Of a stretch of DNA of 21,408 nt, positions 1-7,131 are shown in pieces. The position numbers and the translations under genes are program-made. The DNA comes from a virus. Position 1 is the stretch's first letter; each line of letters opens with the position of its first letter. The stretch lies in IMG/VR virus record IMGVR_UViG_3300010400_000056, positions 1-21,408 of that record. One strand, written 5' to 3'. Below the pieces are notes generated by a model. That model was not told the origin of the DNA. It did no database searches and saw nothing but the letters and a program-made list of their open reading frames with translations.

Positions 1-1
1 G

Positions 2-865
2 CTGTCCAAGGTGACCGGGCGCGACTTCCAGCGCTGGTATGACAGCTTCCGGGCCCCTGTCGTGGAAGGCGGCCCCGAGCGCCCGGCCCGCGCCGCCGCC
101 ATGATGGACATGATCCGGGTGGTGATGAATTACGGCGTGGTCGCCGAGGTGGACCCGCGGTGCGCCACGCTGGCGCTGATCCTGCGGAAGATGCGCTTCG
201 AAGGGTCCAGGCCACGGCAGTCCTACCTGACCGCCGACATGGTCGTGGCGTTCCGCAAGGCGGCGCATACCCACGGCAGGCCCTCCATGGCCCTGGGGAT
301 GGCCCTGCAGTTCGAGACGGCGCTGAGGCAGCGGGATGTCATCGGCGAGTGGGTACCCGCACCAGCGGCCACGCCAGGGCCACTGGCGGGCACGGGCAAG
401 CGATGGACCACGGGGCTGGTGTGGGGAGAGCACATCGACGCGGACCTGGTCCTGCGCAAACCGACGAGCAAGAGCGGCGGGCGGAAGCTTGCGGCGGTCG
501 ACCTGCGGCTCTGTCCGATGGTGATGGACGAGCTCGAGCACGTGCCGGCCGAGCGGCGCGTCGGGCCCGTGATCATCTGCGAGGGGACGCGCCAGCCCTA
601 TACAGCGTGGTGGTACTCGACCCTGTGGCGCAAGATCGCCGACAAGGCCAAGATCCCATCCGGCGTCTGCAACATGGACGCGCGGGCCGGCGCGGTCACC
701 GAGGCGAACGAGGCCGGGGTTGACCTGGAGCACCTGCGCGCGCTCGCCACGCATTCCGACGCGGCGATGACGCAGCGATACAACCGGATGACGATGGAGA
801 AGACCGCCGAGGTGATGCGCCTGCGGGTGGCGCGGCGGGAGATCAAGGGGAAGGACACGGCATGA
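2..865 (+). CDS. int: Tyrosine recombinase / phage integrase, 5' truncated by window edge
   Basis: Site-specific recombinase that would integrate and excise the phage genome. The reading frame is open to the left edge, so the N-terminal arm-binding part is missing. A GTG at 11 is only an internal candidate start; residue numbers below count from it. The catalytic-domain landmarks can be followed: first Arg in ALRQRD (R106), beta-hairpin Lys in TSKSGG (K154), box II Arg in NMDAR (R225), the box II His in ATHSD (H248), and the nucleophile Tyr in QRYNR (Y257), followed by a charged C-terminal helix. The usual His three residues before the box II Arg is Met here. It shares an ATGA overlap with the next gene and faces the late operon. 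The family assignment is firm from motif order; the attachment site cannot be read from this window. Confidence 0.88.
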   Translation: MSKVTGRDFQRWYDSFRAPVVEGGPERPARAAAMMDMIRVVMNYGVVAEVDPRCATLALILRKMRFEGSRPRQSYLTADMVVAFRKAAHTHGRPSMALGMALQFETALRQRDVIGEWVPAPAATPGPLAGTGKRWTTGLVWGEHIDADLVLRKPTSKSGGRKLAAVDLRLCPMVMDELEHVPAERRVGPVIICEGTRQPYTAWWYSTLWRKIADKAKIPSGVCNMDARAGAVTEANEAGVDLEHLRALATHSDAAMTQRYNRMTMEKTAEVMRLRVARREIKGKDTA

Positions 866-1140
866 GCTGGGATGACAACTACGACGATATCCCCGATGAC
901 TGCCTGCATGAGGAAGCCGACATCGACATCCTGACGGGTCGCGCGCTGTGCCATGTCTGCGGGCACGCATGGTGGGCGAGCGACGCCGAGATCGAAGCCC
1001 AGGCGACGCATGAGCGCGAGTATGCGGAAGCTGTCGAGCGCGAAGAACTCGCCCGCAGAACGATCCGTGAAAACACCAACTCGAACGTCTCTCGAACGCC
1101 GAACGCCGACGAGCCGGAAACCACTGAGCCGCAGCGATAA
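862..1140 (+). CDS. Small zinc-ribbon-like protein downstream of the integrase
   Basis: A 92-residue acidic protein whose ATG overlaps the integrase stop (ATGA), so the two are probably translated together. The N-terminal half holds a Cys/His set: C14 and H16 in DCLHEE, then C30 and C33 in CHVCGH with H35 next to it. This CxH-x13-CxxC spacing suggests a small zinc-binding ribbon. The C-terminal half is a charged, Glu/Arg-rich helix followed by a low-complexity tail. Small proteins of this kind next to integrases are common in alphaproteobacterial prophages. It might act with the integrase as a directionality factor or DNA-binding partner, but that rests only on position. No function is demonstrated by the sequence. 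Confidence 0.72.
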   Translation: MSWDDNYDDIPDDCLHEEADIDILTGRALCHVCGHAWWASDAEIEAQATHEREYAEAVEREELARRTIRENTNSNVSRTPNADEPETTEPQR

Positions 1141-1258
1141 TCCGCACAACCCAATCTGGCGGCGGATCAGTGCAACGGCGTTGATTTTGCTGGGGCGACG
1201 TTCTGAAATGAGCCAGAGAACGGCAAATTTGTCCCATATCCCGCGATGCGGCGGCCGC
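1141..1258. other. Gap between convergent integrase and late operons; possible attP region
   Basis: This is the only non-coding gap of note. It lies between the stop of the zinc-ribbon-like gene and the terminator tail. It includes a modestly AT-richer stretch around 1180-1245. I see no tRNA, no clear direct or inverted repeats and no supported small gene. Being next to an integrase operon it is a reasonable place to look for an attachment core, but no core can be identified without the host junctions. The integrase 5' side, beyond the left edge, is an equally good candidate. Confidence 0.25.
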
Positions 1259-1292
1259 AAAATAAAAAGGCCCCAGCCTCGCGGCCAGGGCC
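1259..1292 (-). terminator. Intrinsic terminator at the end of the late operon
   Basis: Read on the minus strand, a 10-bp stem (1283-1292 pairing with 1269-1278, with two G-U wobbles) closes a GCGA tetraloop. A run of TTTTT-A-TTTT follows (1268 down to 1259). It lies about 20 bases past the stop of the last minus-strand gene, exactly where transcription of the lysis/late operon should stop before running into the integrase genes. There is no T-run on the other side, so it is a minus-strand terminator and not a bidirectional one. Confidence 0.85.
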
Positions 1293-1312
1293 CAGTCAGG
1301 GAGGGGTGGTGC

Positions 1313-1819
1313 TCACCGGATCTCGAACGTAGCCTCCACGGGCTCGCTGGGGACGATCGGCCACAGGTGCTCCCATGGCCAGCAGGCGCCGTTGATATTG
1401 ACCAGTCGCAGCCGCCAGAGGCCGGGGGAGGCGTTCAGGATCTTGGGGACGACGTCCGGCTTCGCGCGCGGCTTGGCGCGCATTGCGTCGAATGACGGGG
1501 GAACCTCAACGGCGTGTGTCTCGCCGCGAAACCGGATTGAGCCTTCGTGGTCGATAAAGGTCTGCTGGGCGTCGACGTCGCATAGCCTCCGCCATTTGCC
1601 CGACTTGCGCAGCCGAAACTCAGCCCGGCCAGCGGCCACGTCCGCCACCGAAAACACCCGCGGCTCAAGCCAGATCGAGGTGAGTTGCACTGGGGGCAGG
1701 AAGTGGGAGGCGATCACGAACACCGGGGACAATGTTACCACAAGCAGCGCCAGCATCGTGAGCGCCGGCAGGGCGTGGCATGTCGTGAATCGGCGGCCGA
1801 AGATGGTGAAAGGCTTCAT
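1313..1819 (-). CDS. Membrane-anchored phage protein with exported beta-rich domain, unknown function
   Basis: A 168-residue protein and the last gene of the minus-strand operon, directly before the terminator. The frame is open for another 84 codons upstream. I chose the internal ATG at 1819 because it makes an ATGA overlap with the preceding gene, and because the upstream extension is a shadow of that gene. Residues 17-38 form one strongly hydrophobic segment after a short basic N-terminus, so the protein is probably an N-in signal anchor. The rest would lie in the periplasm and carries two cysteines (C80, C146) that could form a disulfide. I do not recognise the family. Its place in the lysis cassette suggests a role in lysis control or the envelope, but superinfection immunity or an accessory role is equally possible. 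Confidence 0.68.
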   Translation of the reverse strand: MKPFTIFGRRFTTCHALPALTMLALLVVTLSPVFVIASHFLPPVQLTSIWLEPRVFSVADVAAGRAEFRLRKSGKWRRLCDVDAQQTFIDHEGSIRFRGETHAVEVPPSFDAMRAKPRAKPDVVPKILNASPGLWRLRLVNINGACWPWEHLWPIVPSEPVEATFEIR

Positions 1820-2037
1820 GGCTTGCCCCCATGGAACCATCCCCATATCGCTACGGCCGCCGTTATAACCGCCCACAGGATAGGCCAAGCGAAGCCTACC
1901 CATAGGCGCCAGGCCTCGTGTTGGCGGCGCTGAGCCTCTTTCTGCTCGTGCTCCTGGCATCGTTCCCACCATAGCAGCCGGTTCTGCTGCCGCTCTCGCG
2001 GCGACGTTGGTCCGGGCGGGAAGTCCTCGACGTCCAT
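1816..2037 (-). CDS. Small single-helix membrane protein of the lysis cassette
   Basis: A 73-residue protein. The first 45 residues are polar and highly charged, with a Glu/Gln/Arg-rich helix (about residues 24-44). They are followed by a tryptophan-rich membrane segment at 46-66 and a short tail ending in GGKP. The ATG immediately follows a TAG stop of a small upstream frame, and the stop overlaps the next ATG, so it sits tightly within the cassette. The topology (cytoplasmic coiled segment, then one C-terminal membrane helix) could suit a holin regulator or small accessory lysis protein. No family is recognised, and the functional statement is inference from position. Confidence 0.65.
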   Translation of the reverse strand: MDVEDFPPGPTSPRERQQNRLLWWERCQEHEQKEAQRRQHEAWRLWVGFAWPILWAVITAAVAIWGWFHGGKP

Positions 2038-2172
2038 CTAGCGCCGCCTGCGGTAGCAATGTGTCAACCAAGATGCGGCACCTTTGATCCCGGCCATGCC
2101 ATCAGCCCCCAAGCTGGCGGTGCGGTCAGGCGCTCCGGTCGGTTGCCGCCGGCCGGGGCGCCACTGCGTCAT
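2038..2172 (-). CDS. Possible 44-residue basic protein filling a gap in the lysis cassette
   Basis: This small frame fills exactly the space between two better supported genes. Its ATG at 2172 overlaps the stop of the upstream gene as ATGA, and its TAG stop (2038-2040) directly abuts the ATG of the next gene. The product starts MTQWRPGRRQ and ends in CYRRRR, is rich in Arg and Gly, and has no membrane segment. The third codon positions are mostly G or C, in keeping with coding sequence. The perfect fit to the ATGA-coupled architecture is the main argument. The low-complexity basic composition is the main argument against it, since GC-rich non-coding DNA also gives Arg-rich frames. No function is proposed. 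Confidence 0.42.
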   Translation of the reverse strand: MTQWRPGRRQPTGAPDRTASLGADGMAGIKGAASWLTHCYRRRR

Positions 2173-2378
2173 CGCTTCTTGCCCCATCCGCACAGGCGTT
2201 TCCCGACCCTGTTGTGGGCGTCGACCTGCTCCTTGGTCTGCCGGTCATCGGAGGCCCGCCAGTAGATCGGCTGCGCCACCGAGCAGAACTTGGCCCCGGC
2301 CGTCGCCGGCGGGGCCGCGTCGGAGCACGTCAGGTGCGCCCAGAACAGGAAGACCGGGCCGTCGCAGGTCATCGCCAT
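2169..2378 (-). CDS. Rz1-like small protein (putative outer spanin)
   Basis: A 69-residue protein placed three bases after an Rz-like partner. The core reads KFCSVAQPIYW followed by a polar helix and the ending AHNRVGKRLCGW. This Cys-(x)n-AHN...LCGW pattern is familiar from small proteins that follow Rz-like genes in alphaproteobacterial phages. C18 in HLTCSD could be a lipidation site, but the residues before it do not make a good lipobox and the N-terminus is short for a signal peptide. A start at the second Met is also possible. In a spanin pair this protein would sit in the outer membrane and join the inner-membrane partner to fuse the membranes after the murein is cut. The spanin role is inferred from order and pattern. 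Confidence 0.6.
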   Translation of the reverse strand: MAMTCDGPVFLFWAHLTCSDAAPPATAGAKFCSVAQPIYWRASDDRQTKEQVDAHNRVGKRLCGWGKKR

Positions 2379-2381
2379 TGG

Positions 2382-2633
2382 TCAGGGTCTCCGGAAGTCG
2401 TCGTCGAAGGCCGTATCGTCCGCCTTCGCCGCATGGTCCGCCGCCGCTTCAGCCCGCGCGGCTGTTGCCGCTCGCACCTCCGAGTCGGCAATGGTGAGCG
2501 CCTCGGCGGCCGCCTCCGCCCTGCCCATGCCCCTCGCCTCGGCCACCAGGATGTGGTCGGAGATCGATTGAAAGAGCTTGAGAACCTGCGGAAGCGCCTG
2601 CAGCAGCGCCTTGATGACAGCCCAGGCGGTCAC
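2382..2633 (-). CDS. Rz-like small protein (putative inner spanin component)
   Basis: An 83-residue protein whose ATG overlaps the holin-like gene stop (ATGA). Residues 1-30 form an amphipathic to hydrophobic helix that could anchor in the inner membrane. Residues 32-70 are an alanine-rich, heptad-like helix with alternating Arg/Glu, typical of a coiled coil. The C-terminus is acidic (DDTAFDDDF) and ends RRP. This shape and its position between holin and Rz1-like gene match the Rz-like members of Rz/Rz1 pairs in alphaproteobacterial phages. The hydrophobic segment is weaker than in the classical lambda protein. The assignment is therefore structural and positional and does not rest on a recognised domain. 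Confidence 0.6.
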   Translation of the reverse strand: MTAWAVIKALLQALPQVLKLFQSISDHILVAEARGMGRAEAAAEALTIADSEVRAATAARAEAAADHAAKADDTAFDDDFRRP

Positions 2634-2821
2634 TGCTTGACCGTGCCACCGGTGACGTTGCCGTCCTTGGCGAAGATCAGGGCGAGGCCGGCGGTGAGCG
2701 CCGCGCTGAAGCCCATGTCGAAGCCGGGAACGTGGATGCCGAGGAAGGTATTGGCCGCGCCCAGGACGATCAGCACCAGACCGCCGAGGGAGGTTTTCCA
2801 GTTGGAGAAAAGAGCCTGCAT
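2630..2821 (-). CDS. Holin-like small membrane protein
   Basis: A 63-residue protein with a basic N-terminal stretch (SNWKTSLGG), a long hydrophobic segment (about residues 14-28), a short turn around VPGFDM and a second hydrophobic segment (about 37-50) ending in FAKDGN. Two short membrane helices in about 60 residues, next to an endolysin and an Rz-like gene, are typical of phage holins. Holins form lesions in the inner membrane and let a signal-less endolysin reach the cell wall. The start is preceded by AAGGACC-type purines on the minus strand. Its stop overlaps the next ATG. It is the best holin candidate in the cassette, though the neighbouring 35- and 73-residue membrane proteins could share or antagonise the role. 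Confidence 0.7.
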   Translation of the reverse strand: MQALFSNWKTSLGGLVLIVLGAANTFLGIHVPGFDMGFSAALTAGLALIFAKDGNVTGGTVKQ

Positions 2822-2845
2822 TTGCGTTGGTCCTTGGATGCAGAT

Positions 2846-2864
2846 GCCCGGCAGCCGGCCGGGC
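2846..2864 (-). other. Short GC hairpin between lysis genes
   Basis: A perfect 7-bp inverted repeat (2846-2852 with 2858-2864, 5-base loop) lies in the 50-base gap between the 35-residue gene stop and the holin-like start. There is no T-run, so it is not a convincing terminator. It could shape mRNA stability or holin translation, or be a chance product of GC-rich DNA. Confidence 0.3.
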
Positions 2865-2871
2865 GCGGGTT

Positions 2872-2979
2872 TCAGGGCAACGGATGCAGCGCGAGGAACA
2901 GCGCGGCAGCGCCGATCAGGAGGACAAGCAGGACGCCAGCCGCGCCCGCGCGAACGCCATTGCCAGAGGATTCGGGCAT
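2872..2979 (-). CDS. 35-residue single-helix membrane protein
   Basis: A very short gene. The product starts MPESSGNGVR and continues as one uninterrupted hydrophobic helix (about residues 12-31), ending LHPLP. The ATG is one base after the TGA of the preceding gene, with a GAGGT ribosome-binding motif about 8 bases upstream. The position between the endolysin side and the holin-like gene, the good ribosome-binding site and the clean membrane helix argue that it is real. It could be a second holin, an antiholin or a pinholin-like peptide. The N-terminus is short and only weakly charged, so topology is uncertain. Confidence 0.58.
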   Translation of the reverse strand: MPESSGNGVRAGAAGVLLVLLIGAAALFLALHPLP

Positions 2980-2980
2980 G

Positions 2981-3154
2981 TCAGACCTCGGTCCCTTCCG
3001 CTTCCTTGTTCGCCAGCGCCCGCTTGATGTCCCGCCCCATCAGGTAGAGCCTCACCGCGGCCACCTTCTGCGCAGCGCTGCCTTTGCCCTCGGTGATCCC
3101 CGCAAGCCTGCTCAGGTCCATCAGCGAAACGCCGTCGAGGTCGATCTCAGCCAT
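2981..3154 (-). CDS. Small phage protein, unknown function
   Basis: A 57-residue protein beginning MAEIDLDGVS. The frame continues upstream into the endolysin region, but that extension is a shadow. The ATG at 3154 lies two bases after the endolysin TGA, and the proximal residues switch to protein-like composition. It has an N-terminal segment with LMDLSRLAGI followed by a Lys/Ala-rich helix (QKVAAVRLYLMGRDIKRAL), giving a compact two-helix appearance with no membrane segment. It sits between endolysin and the 35-residue membrane protein in the lysis cassette. No family is recognised. Confidence 0.62.
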   Translation of the reverse strand: MAEIDLDGVSLMDLSRLAGITEGKGSAAQKVAAVRLYLMGRDIKRALANKEAEGTEV

Positions 3155-3156
3155 GG

Positions 3157-3687
3157 TCAGGTCACTCCGACCTCGCGCGCGGCCGCGCCGGCCTGGACCT
3201 GGATCGGCGAGACGGTCGGCCGGGTGACGGAGGCCGGCCACCAGTAGCCAATCAGCCCGAAGCGCGGCGCTGACCGTCGGAAGGGCTCGATCGCCACGGC
3301 GTCACCCTCGTTCCCGCCGAGGACGTAGATCCGGTCGCCGGCCTCGCCACGATAGAAGCCGACATGGCCCAGGCCGCTGTCGCGCCGGCCGCGCCAGAAC
3401 ACGGCGATGGCGCCGAGCGCGGGGCCGGCGAGCGGCACGAAGCGCTCGGAATGCCGGAAGCTCTGTGAGGCCGCCGACCGGGTGCCCGGAATGCCGCTCT
3501 GCTCGAGCGCGGCGTTGGCGAAGATCGCGCACCAGGGCACATCGCTGTCGTCGCCGTCGATCTCAATCCGGGCGAGTTTGCGATAGGCCATGACCCGCGG
3601 TGTCGACGCGCGGCCAGGCGTCTCGCGGATACCGACCTCGTGCAGCGCCCACTGGAACCACGGCGGGGCATTGTCGAACAGGCTCAC
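3157..3687 (-). CDS. Endolysin, TIGR02594/CHAP-like peptidase or amidase
   Basis: A 176-residue cell-wall hydrolase. The region PWCAIFANAALEQSG (C53) with the later GLGHVGFY (H108) and GGNEGD (N126) forms a Cys-His-Asn arrangement of the NlpC/P60-CHAP type. The SAASQSF segment after the Cys is typical of the TIGR02594 family found in phages and prophages of alphaproteobacteria. The enzyme would cut peptide or amide bonds in peptidoglycan at the end of the lytic cycle. There is no signal peptide or membrane segment, so export depends on a holin, as expected from the downstream genes. Its ATG overlaps the tail-fibre stop (ATGA). The C-terminal 25 residues are Pro/Ala-rich and look like an unstructured tail. 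The exact bond cleaved is not known. Confidence 0.85.
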   Translation of the reverse strand: MSLFDNAPPWFQWALHEVGIRETPGRASTPRVMAYRKLARIEIDGDDSDVPWCAIFANAALEQSGIPGTRSAASQSFRHSERFVPLAGPALGAIAVFWRGRRDSGLGHVGFYRGEAGDRIYVLGGNEGDAVAIEPFRRSAPRFGLIGYWWPASVTRPTVSPIQVQAGAAAREVGVT

Positions 3688-5150
3688 GTCATGATCTCCC
3701 GGATACCGAGGTAGGAGTTCATCACGCCGCCCAATAGCCTGGCGCCCCCCTGACCATTGAATGTCGTCGTGCCGGCGCCGTCGGCACCCGCCCTAACCCT
3801 GAATGTGGTTGCTGACGTTGTTCCAGCGACCATGCGGTGCTTGAGCGTGATTGGAGCACCGGAGGCCGTCCCGATCACATGAAACATGGCCGCGAGAGCA
3901 TTCGCCGTCGCATCCTGGAACAAGGCCGCAGTCATGTCGCCGTTGCTGCCGTTGGTCACCTCGATCTGCGACTCGATCTCCAGCAGGTTCGCCGCCGACG
4001 TTGGCGTGATAGCCTGCGTCATGAACTCCAGGCCCTCGGTGATCTGCGGGATGGTGTCGTCCTTCGGCAGCACCGTAACGCCGGTGTTGACGGCGCCGGT
4101 GAAATTCCATGCGGACTGGATCTCGTGGCCCGGCAGCGGCGTGTTCTGGCCGAACGGATGCAGGATCGTCGGACTGACGTTCCATGTGCCCGCGGTGGCA
4201 AGCCCCGAGTCGTAGGAGGCGTGGGCGGCCACGACATAGGGGCGAGTAGTCACCGCGGTTCCGGTATAAAAAACGTGCGCGCTGTCCGCGCCGCCTGCGC
4301 CGCCCTCCGCGGTCGAGGATGCCCGCGGCACCCGCCCAAGCGGGTAGATGTTCTTGCCGTTGCGACAGTTGATCACGCCGATCCGGATCGTGCCGGCATC
4401 GTCGAACAGCACGATCCACAGCCGGAAAGCCTCGCCGCTCGTCGCTCCGAGTGTCGATCCTGACGTGATCAACAGTGAGGTGGCTGACGTGACCACGCGA
4501 TGAACATAATTTCCCGTCGTTCCTGAGCTGCGGACGACGACGACCACAGGATCGGTGGGCGACGGATCAGTGCCGGCATATGTCTTGAGTGCATAGTTGA
4601 CTTGGTTCGATCCATTGCTCTCGACGATATAGCCGCCAAGGATCATTCCCTGCATCACCTGCGTGGGGGCCGGAATTCCAGGCAACCCGCAAGAGAACCA
4701 GTTCGACCCATCCGTGTGGAGGATCGCGCCTTGGCCCGTCGTCAGGGTAATGCTTGCAGACCCGTCGATGGTCTGCGATCCGCTGCCGTCGACCGTGATC
4801 GAGCCGCTCGAATTGTTCACCACCGCAAAGCAGAACGGCGAGGCGACATCTGTCGCGCTCGGCGTGGTGATGGTGATACCCGACGCCGTTGCGCGGACCA
4901 GTTTGCCTTGGTCGGTGGACAGAACTTGATAACTGGTCGAAGTGTTGCCGATACCGGCCGAGCCGAACGTCTTGTCGAAAGCCGCGTCCGTGTTCGCGAT
5001 GTCGGCCTCGAGCGCGGTCTTGATCGGGTCCGGGAGCTTGGTCTTGATCGTCGACCACTTGACGCGGTTCGCCTCGGTCTGACTCCCGTCGTCGGCCGGC
5101 GGGTTGGAATTGTAGTTCGCTACCGTGGCGCTGGTGAACGGCGAGGCCAT
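3684..5150 (-). CDS. Tail-fibre / receptor-binding-like structural protein
   Basis: A 488-residue protein. Residues 1-60 (MASPFTSATVANYNSN and the following polar, helical stretch with KWSTIKTKLPDPIK) look like the particle-attachment domain. The rest is rich in Gly, Ser and Thr with alternating hydrophobics (for example SSGSITVDGSGSQTIDG), a composition typical of beta-structured trimeric fibres. There is no catalytic motif that would mark a depolymerase. The gene sits between the internal virion proteins and the endolysin, a common place for fibre genes in podoviruses. Its ribosome-binding site (AATAGGAG) includes the TAG stop of the previous gene, coupling the two. Host-receptor binding is inference. 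A head-decoration or neck-fibre role cannot be excluded. Confidence 0.7.
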   Translation of the reverse strand: MASPFTSATVANYNSNPPADDGSQTEANRVKWSTIKTKLPDPIKTALEADIANTDAAFDKTFGSAGIGNTSTSYQVLSTDQGKLVRATASGITITTPSATDVASPFCFAVVNNSSGSITVDGSGSQTIDGSASITLTTGQGAILHTDGSNWFSCGLPGIPAPTQVMQGMILGGYIVESNGSNQVNYALKTYAGTDPSPTDPVVVVVRSSGTTGNYVHRVVTSATSLLITSGSTLGATSGEAFRLWIVLFDDAGTIRIGVINCRNGKNIYPLGRVPRASSTAEGGAGGADSAHVFYTGTAVTTRPYVVAAHASYDSGLATAGTWNVSPTILHPFGQNTPLPGHEIQSAWNFTGAVNTGVTVLPKDDTIPQITEGLEFMTQAITPTSAANLLEIESQIEVTNGSNGDMTAALFQDATANALAAMFHVIGTASGAPITLKHRMVAGTTSATTFRVRAGADGAGTTTFNGQGGARLLGGVMNSYLGIREIMT

Positions 5151-5160
5151 GGGTTGGCTC

Positions 5161-7128
5161 CTATTCGACGGCGGAGATCGTGCCGGCGGTGGCGTCCGCA
5201 GCCGACCGAGGACGGATCGTTATTCTGCCGGGCCGCTCCTGCATCCGCCGGATGACCGCCGGCAGGTCGCCGACGCGATCGGGATTGACGAGCAGGTCGG
5301 CCAATTCCTTGTCGGTGCGGCTGCGCAGCGTGTCGCGGAGCCACTTCGGCCCGGCCGTGAATATGCGGCGCAGGAACGAGACCGAGCTTGGACCGCTCAG
5401 CATCGCATCCATGACGAGATCGCCGACCACGCCCTTGGCGTCCGCCATCTCGGCCTGCCGACGCGCCGTGGCGCTGTTGCCGAGCGAGCGGCCGACGAGT
5501 TCGGACGAGCGCACCTCACTTCCAAGCCGCTGTCCCCAGGCGCGTGCCGTTTCCTCGGTCGGCATCATGGCGGCGACCTTGGCCCGCACCTCGGGCGCGC
5601 GCAGATATTTGGTCAGATCCGGCAGGCGGGCCGGGTCATTCCCAAGGGTCGCGATGATCCGCGACACGGCCCCGATGCGGAATCCCTCCTGCTCGGACGG
5701 TGAGAGTGCGCGGAAGGCGGCGCCCATCTCGTCGGCGGATGCGGTCTTGGCCAGGATTTTCCGGCCCTCATCGATCGCGTTGAGGAATGCGCTCGGCCCG
5801 GCCCACGCCTCGCGCGCCGCCGCATATTCGGGGACGACGCCGTCGAGCTCGTTCCGCATGACCTGGACGAGCCGCGTCAGGGTCCTGGCCTTCTGATCCT
5901 TGCCGGCCCGCACCGCCTCGCCGATCTGATCGTCGATGATGCGTTTCGTGTAGTCCCAGAACTGCAGGTTCGGGAAAGCCGGGACCTTGCCGGACAGGAA
6001 TTTGAGGTTTCCGCCCTCCACCAGCGCGCCCGGGTTCATGGCTCCGAAGCCATCGGCAATGGCATTGTCCTGCCAGACCCGCACGGCGCCTCGCATGGCA
6101 TTCTGCACCGTCGGGCTCGCCGAGAGCCGTTCGAGCCCCTGTGTCCACACGACGTTGTCGCCGGCCTCATAAGCGGCCGTGTAGAGCGGGTTCGCGGCGG
6201 CCGCGCGCTGCGCAGAGGTTTCCTCGATCGCCTGGACCGATGTCCGGCTCGTTCCGGTCAACTCCTTGAGATCCTCCGAGACCCGCCCGAGTTGTCCTTC
6301 CTGCCGCTTGGTGAGCGCTGGAATGACCTGCGTCCGGCCGGCGCCGGGGGTCTGGGCGACGCGCTCGACCAGGCCGCGCACGTTCTCGCCGCCGACATCC
6401 GCCAGCGTGGTCTGGCCGGGCCGCTGCGCCTCGGCAGAGAAGAAGCGATCGGCGAACGTTGCCGGCGTGTCAGCATCCCGGGCGGCGGCGCGTGCCAGTT
6501 GGGCCTCCGCCCCCGCCACGGGCTGCAGTGCGCCACGGATCGCCCGACCGGCACCCACCACGCCCTCGACCACGGACGGCGCCACAGCGCCCACGCCAGC
6601 CCCGATGGCGGCCCCTTTGGCGGCCCCCTCGAGACGCTCGCCTGGCTTGGCTCCGCCAGCCCCCGCAACAGCGCCCTCGGCAGCGCCCAGCGCCCCGAAC
6701 CGGGCGGCCTGCTGCAGCTTCCCTCCGGTCGCGGCGAGCGCTCGCAGCACGCCCACGGGCACCAGGAGAACGCTCGACCCGACCGCGCCCGCCACCTCGC
6801 CCGGCAGGCTGATGGAGACTGGGATCTGCGCGTCGCGCGCCTGCTCCTTGGACAGGTTCTCGGCATAGGTGCCGCGGCCAAGCATCTCGTCCATCTTGGC
6901 GGCAAACTCATCCGCCCAACCGAAGGTGATGCCGGACGCGATCGAGCGCACCGCGTCGTCCACGCGCGCGAAAACCCCCTTCGATGCGGGCAATGGTTTC
7001 CAGCCCTCGCCGTCAAAGGCGAGCATTTCGCTCGTCTCCGGATTGACCGAGGTCTTGGCCGGCTTCCATGCGCCGTCGGCGTCGAGGAAGACGGTTTCTC
7101 CGGTCGATGGGTTGGTTGCGATCGGCAT
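5161..7128 (-). CDS. Large internal virion / DNA-ejection protein
   Basis: A 655-residue protein. The N-terminus has two related segments of about 21 residues (residues 6-26 and 29-49) sharing the pattern N-P-x-T-x-E-x-x-x-x-D-x-x-G-x-W-K-P. Residues 110-200 are rich in Gly and Ala with several weakly hydrophobic stretches (LLVPVGVLRALAA, GAAIGAGVGAVAP), the kind of glycine-rich amphipathic region that ejected proteins insert in membranes. The remainder is helical and ends in an Arg-rich tail. With the next two genes it forms a set of three, as with the T7 gp14-15-16 or P22 gp7-16-20 ejection proteins, placed between tail and fibre genes. I see no transglycosylase motif. The role is inferred from composition and order. 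Confidence 0.66.
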   Translation of the reverse strand: MPIATNPSTGETVFLDADGAWKPAKTSVNPETSEMLAFDGEGWKPLPASKGVFARVDDAVRSIASGITFGWADEFAAKMDEMLGRGTYAENLSKEQARDAQIPVSISLPGEVAGAVGSSVLLVPVGVLRALAATGGKLQQAARFGALGAAEGAVAGAGGAKPGERLEGAAKGAAIGAGVGAVAPSVVEGVVGAGRAIRGALQPVAGAEAQLARAAARDADTPATFADRFFSAEAQRPGQTTLADVGGENVRGLVERVAQTPGAGRTQVIPALTKRQEGQLGRVSEDLKELTGTSRTSVQAIEETSAQRAAAANPLYTAAYEAGDNVVWTQGLERLSASPTVQNAMRGAVRVWQDNAIADGFGAMNPGALVEGGNLKFLSGKVPAFPNLQFWDYTKRIIDDQIGEAVRAGKDQKARTLTRLVQVMRNELDGVVPEYAAAREAWAGPSAFLNAIDEGRKILAKTASADEMGAAFRALSPSEQEGFRIGAVSRIIATLGNDPARLPDLTKYLRAPEVRAKVAAMMPTEETARAWGQRLGSEVRSSELVGRSLGNSATARRQAEMADAKGVVGDLVMDAMLSGPSSVSFLRRIFTAGPKWLRDTLRSRTDKELADLLVNPDRVGDLPAVIRRMQERPGRITIRPRSAADATAGTISAVE

Positions 7129-7131
7129 CGG

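Noticed and set aside
598-1260. 220-codon minus-strand frame under the integrase and zinc-ribbon-like gene
   Set aside because: It is antisense to two coupled genes with recognisable motifs, and it would start in the middle of the integrase.
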